Origin: Linnemannia schmuckeri
Taxonomy: Eukaryota > Mortierellomycota > Mortierellomycetes > Mortierellales > Mortierellaceae
Assembly (NCBI GenBank): GCA_029449235.1
Contig: JANATG010000020.1
Coordinates: 682,001 to 746,000, forward strand
Length of the DNA: 64,000 nucleotides
Direction of reading: 5' to 3'
In this document: positions 60,482 through 64,000 of the stretch, one piece after another
Numbering within the stretch: the first letter of the stretch is position 1
How the letters are laid out: every line of letters begins with the position of its first letter
Notes under the pieces: generated by a model
Database searches by the model: none
What the model saw: the letters and a program-made list of their open reading frames with translations, nothing else
What the model was told of the DNA's origin: nothing
Made by a program: the position numbers and the translations under genes

Positions 60482-62294
60482 GAGAGGAAACCACAAACGG
60501 CAGAAAGACACAAGAAAAGAAAAGAGTAAGCGCCAAACCCTAATCCGGACAATTAGTTCCTTCTTTCTCGCCAAAAGAGGTCTTGGGCTCCCTCCCTTAT
60601 CATTCATTATTTTCCCTTTACTCTTTTATCACTCCGCTCCCATCTCTTTTTTTTTCGTTATTGCCCAATTGCACTTTTTGCGTCTGTCTGCGTGTGTCTG
60701 TGCTGAGTCAGTGTAGCCCTCTCCTTTCCCTCTTTTTTTTTTTTTTTTTTTTTTTTTCGGCTACACATGCGCCAGATATGGGAGCGCGAGAGCGAAGAAT
60801 AAGTAGCTACCGGGCTGAATAAGTAAAAAGCTGGCTCTCGTAATTATTATTTTTTGGAGTCTCGGTCGTTGAATCGGTAGGCAGAGTGGGAACACAAGAA
60901 AACGCCGACTAAATGGAGAGCAGCTCGATCAACTCCGTGGACAGCCATTTTGCACCAAGGAGGATCATGAAAACGAACGAGACATAGTCGAGAATAAGAG
61001 ACAGATGGAAGCACGATGAAGGAGGAAACATCATCCACCCATCCCTTCCCTTCCTACAACTCTCCACAAAACAAAAGAATAATAGAGAAAACGCTCGTCT
61101 TTATGCATCTTTTTGAGCCCACCAACCACTCTTCCTTCTCACCTGTCCAAGTTGTTTGTCCTCATGTCACCTCCTGCAGGAAAACAAGTCCTCGTAATAA
61201 TACCGTTTTTTTTTGTTTGTTTTCCTTTTTGAAGTATGCGTGCGTGGAGGGATTGGTGGATTAACTATTAGCACAGAAAAAACGTTGTTTTCTTTTGTTT
61301 GTATCTGTTTTCCTGTTTGCTTCTCTTCTCTTTCTTCATCTCAGAGGAGAGATTCAGTCACTTCCTCGACAAGAAGAGTAGGTACTTGACAGAAGTACAG
61401 TGGGTGAGTATTACCCCCCAAAGAAAAAGAAAGCGAAAAAGGAAACGAGAAATAACAACAGCATAAAAAACCATCGTGTTCGTTCCTTCCTTCCCCAACT
61501 CTGTGTGCACAATAGTTAACTGTGGGAAGTAAAATTTTGCATGTGTATGTGTATGCATTAAAACATGTCTGTTGGGGTAAGGGGAATACAGAAGTGTAAG
61601 AAAGTGATAGAGGAAAGAAAAAGAGAACTAACCTGGGTTGAATGGATGTGTTTTGGGTGGCAGCGTCCTTCTTGTGCAGCGATAAGGACATCATCCGCCA
61701 TGTCATGTTTTCCATCCGCTGTCCGTCCAACGAGTCCTTAGCCTTGGAATACATCTTCCACACCTGGGACGCCAATGGATCTTCCTTTGAACGCACACCA
61801 TTATCACCCTCGCTATCGTCATCCTCTTCTTCATCCTCCTCTTGCTCTTCATTGTTGTATTTATAGTCGTCGTTGTCGTCGTCATAGGTATCATCAACAT
61901 CTGCATCCTGTTCGTCTTCGCTGCCACTGCTGCCGTCCCTACTATAACTATAGCAGTCTCTCAGAGCTCCATCCTTGATCTCTGAGTGGAAAGGTTTGTT
62001 GGCTTTGGATGGAATAGGGAGGCGCAAGGTTGGGCCGAGAAGTGATTCAAGGGTTGTTTGTCTAGAGGAGGTGCGTCGTCCTGCTTTAGGTGCGTGAATT
62101 GTAGGATTGTTGAAATTGTTTGAAGAAGAGGAGGCAGGAGTCGTGGAGGTGGTGGAAGTGGAGGTAACGACACTAACGGTGGTTGGGGCAGTGTGAGGTG
62201 GGATGGCGGTGGTTGACGGCCGAGGCGGAGACAGGGACGATGTAGCTGTTGTATGATCGAGCGTGAGAAGTGTGGGGTAAGGCTGGAGAGACAT
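57211..62294 (-). CDS. areA: AreA/NIT2-type GATA transcription factor
   Basis: Global activator of nitrogen-utilisation genes by family; binds GATA sites. Minus-strand exons 62294-61633, 60111-59765 and 59669-57211 keep phase and give 1155 residues. Exon 1 holds the N-terminal block conserved in AreA/NIT2 (ASQVWKMYSKAKDSL, RMENMTWRMMSLSLHKK, about 185-210) after an acidic run. Exon 2 is joined across about 1.5 kb by donor AG/gttagt and acceptor tttctag. Exon 3 holds polyGln and polyAla runs and one GATA finger: CTNC, 17 residues, CNAC, then GLFLKLHGRTRPLSLKSD and basic RKRNR. The 17-residue loop with TPLWRRD is the fungal AreA type. The intron 59670-59764 is the weakest joint, its acceptor (cacaag) chosen by phase. 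If exon 1 were separate, the 59661-57211 frame alone would still encode an 816-residue GATA protein. No NmrA-type C-terminal signature was recognised. Confidence 0.85.
60430..60479. repeat. A50 homopolymer
   Basis: Fifty consecutive A inside the long intron of the GATA gene, the longest homopolymer noticed. A T25 run follows at 60733-60757. Confidence 0.9.
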
Positions 62295-62806
62295 AGTGGT
62301 CCTTTGACTTGTGAAGGTAAAGCTGGAGGCTTTAGTTTGGTTGAGCTTAGTTTGCGGAGAAGAGAAATAAGAATGAAGGTGGAAAGATGAAAGAAGAGTG
62401 GGAGAGTGAGGAACGAAGAGAGGAAGAGAGAGAGAATGAAGAGAGAAGAATTATGAATCCAAAAAAAAGACCTTGCCGCCCCTCGACTGGACCCACGGAC
62501 AAAAAAACGAATGAGGATAGTTTCGACGGGGTAGACCCAAAGGAATCTGCCGCTCTCTTTATTTCAGCTCACTCCTCCACAATGACCACTTTTGACAGGG
62601 ACCGCTCGAAACCCTAAGTCAACTGTCAAGTCTGAAAGGGTACTCCTTTTTTTATCTTTTTTCTCTCCGCCCCTTTCTCTTCATCTCATCGGCATTCTTC
62701 GTCCCTTCTTTCACCATCGTCGTCGTCATGAATGGAACAGCCGGAAATAAAAAAAAATGGGACGCCGAAGGTATATTAAGAAATATTTTTAGGAATTGCG
62801 AAATAG
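62295..62806. other. Upstream region of the GATA gene
   Basis: 512 bp between the GATA start codon and the stop of the next minus-strand gene. No protein-like frame. It should hold the promoter of the GATA gene and the 3' end of its neighbour; no specific element was recognised. Confidence 0.5.
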
Positions 62807-64000
62807 CTACTTGTCACTTGCATGAGGCCGGGGCCAATGGTGTGACGAGGCCCTCGGTTTCTCTGATTCTTCAAATTCTTCCCCCTTTACATCCTCATCT
62901 TCTGGTATTGAATCTTCCGAAGGATCAGACCTGTGGGAGGTTTCGATGTTCTCAAGCAGATCAAACACATGGCGGTCCATTGATATTGGGGCAGTGCTTG
63001 ATGATGGTGGCGGCAAGGCGGCTGTTCTCCACACTGTTTGGGCAGCTACGCGATGATGAGGGTTCAAGGGGAAGATTGGGGGTAGGGTGTTATCTGGGCT
63101 GGTGTCGTCTGTGACCAATCGCAGCATCTCCATTGTATGCTCCCCCAAATTTTGGGTGAACAACGGGTGTTGAGGCTCGAGACGGATTGGTGGTCTTGGA
63201 ATGGCACTCGTGGGCGGAATCGGCGACGATGAAGAGGGTGAGGACGTAGTGCTGTGGTGGGTCTCACTTTGATTTGAGGACGTTTCAGAATGCTGGATAT
63301 GAGTACGGTTCGAGCTGGTCGTTGTTGTGGTAGCTGTTGTCGTTGTCGCTGTACTGGAAGTGTGAGTGCCTTCGTCGGAGCTTGGTTGAGGGCGAGATTG
63401 GTTTTGCCTTTCGAGGATGGTTGATTCGGTGTTGGTATCGGTAATCTCCGTGTAGGTCTCTGTCACGACGACCGCGCCCAACGGAGATCCCGGTCGACTA
63501 TACATTGGTGCCGACTTGACAGGCATGTCCCTGCCCTCCTTTGTGGGAATGTTCGGCTTAGACTCTGGTGAAGAAAGCTGGGAGGATTTGGGCACGGTTG
63601 AAGGTTGAGAGGGTTTGACAGGAATAGGTTCGGGGTGCACGGCGCATGTTGGACAAGGAACTCCAGTTGGGATCGAGGGTGCGATGGGGACAATATGGTC
63701 CACTCCGTTGTCGGGTATATGTTCATCAAAGAGCACATCGTCAATGGTCCAGCGTTGGAAGCAGAAGCAGCCCATGATATGGGCATAGACATCCGATGTG
63801 GTTTTGAGGTGATGATGGATCTTTTGGCCGACCAGCTTCCGGGGTCTCTTTCCGAAGGGACGACCATAGATCCGAAAAACGGCCTTACGGTCGATGAGGA
63901 TAGGCGTCGAATGGTGCCAAAACTCCCAAAAGATCCCGAGGGCTGCCAGAACCACCGAGAAGCCAATCATCAGATAGACATCCCTGCTGGGGTGGTAGGT
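62807..64000 (-). CDS. Uncharacterised membrane protein (5' partial)
   Basis: The frame is open to the right edge and encodes the last 397 residues; the ATG at 63970 is probably internal. The visible part starts with a hydrophobic segment (YLMIGFSVVLAALGIFWEF), then a compact block with many aromatic and basic residues (RIYGRPFGKRPRKL, HIMGCFCFQRWTIDDVLFDE). A long Ser/Thr/Pro-rich tail follows, ending in an acidic stretch and a His-rich C-terminus. The first part looks like a folded, membrane-linked domain, the rest disordered. The family was not recognised. It lies upstream of, and on the same strand as, the GATA gene, with no implied functional link. Confidence 0.75.
   Translation of the reverse strand, partial: TYHPSRDVYLMIGFSVVLAALGIFWEFWHHSTPILIDRKAVFRIYGRPFGKRPRKLVGQKIHHHLKTTSDVYAHIMGCFCFQRWTIDDVLFDEHIPDNGVDHIVPIAPSIPTGVPCPTCAVHPEPIPVKPSQPSTVPKSSQLSSPESKPNIPTKEGRDMPVKSAPMYSRPGSPLGAVVVTETYTEITDTNTESTILERQNQSRPQPSSDEGTHTSSTATTTTATTTTTSSNRTHIQHSETSSNQSETHHSTTSSPSSSSPIPPTSAIPRPPIRLEPQHPLFTQNLGEHTMEMLRLVTDDTSPDNTLPPIFPLNPHHRVAAQTVWRTAALPPPSSSTAPISMDRHVFDLLENIETSHRSDPSEDSIPEDEDVKGEEFEESEKPRASSHHWPRPHASDK

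Overview
The window is nuclear DNA of a filamentous fungus. Genes are spliced with short GT-AG introns, and the transcription factors carry long glutamine and serine runs. Protein families are typically fungal: a Zn2Cys6 factor, an AreA/NIT2-type GATA factor, Msn2/Ste12-like C2H2 factors, an OPT transporter and a phenol-hydroxylase-like monooxygenase. Pyrimidine-rich leaders and a kinase-ankyrin gene suggest an early-diverging lineage (Mortierellomycota/Mucoromycota-like). That placement is inference from style, not from a marker gene.

Layout. 1-4100 (+): Zn2Cys6 transcription factor, 5' end cut by the window edge. 4372-6980 (-): decayed FAD monooxygenase. 8041-10314 (-): intact acetyl-CoA synthetase in three exons. 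12029-14212 (-): C2H2 factor. 14213-26235: 12 kb without a recognisable gene, rich in microsatellites and holding one palindromic MITE-like element. 26236-28319 (+): seven-pass membrane protein. 28974-30616 (-): ARL1 small GTPase in four exons. 32993-38842 (-): complete Ty3/gypsy LTR retrotransposon with LTRs that look identical and one open Gag-Pol frame. 41738-44153 (+): pseudokinase fused to an ankyrin-like region. 44808-47872 (+): OPT transporter pseudogene. 47873-52969: CT-rich leader region. 52970-56813 (+): a second C2H2 factor, paralogous to the first, with two finger pairs. 57211-62294 (-): AreA-type GATA factor with its conserved N-terminal exon about 1.5 kb upstream of the rest. 62807-64000 (-): uncharacterised membrane protein, cut by the right edge.

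Functionally the intact genes are mainly regulators (four transcription factors and a pseudokinase), with carbon entry (acetyl-CoA synthetase) and Golgi traffic (ARL1). Both pseudogenes are metabolic or transport genes. Most of their premature stops fit C-to-T or G-to-A changes. No operon-like organisation is expected or seen. No rRNA, tRNA or CRISPR array was recognised. All splice structures were derived by eye from splice signals, phase continuity and family similarity, without transcripts.
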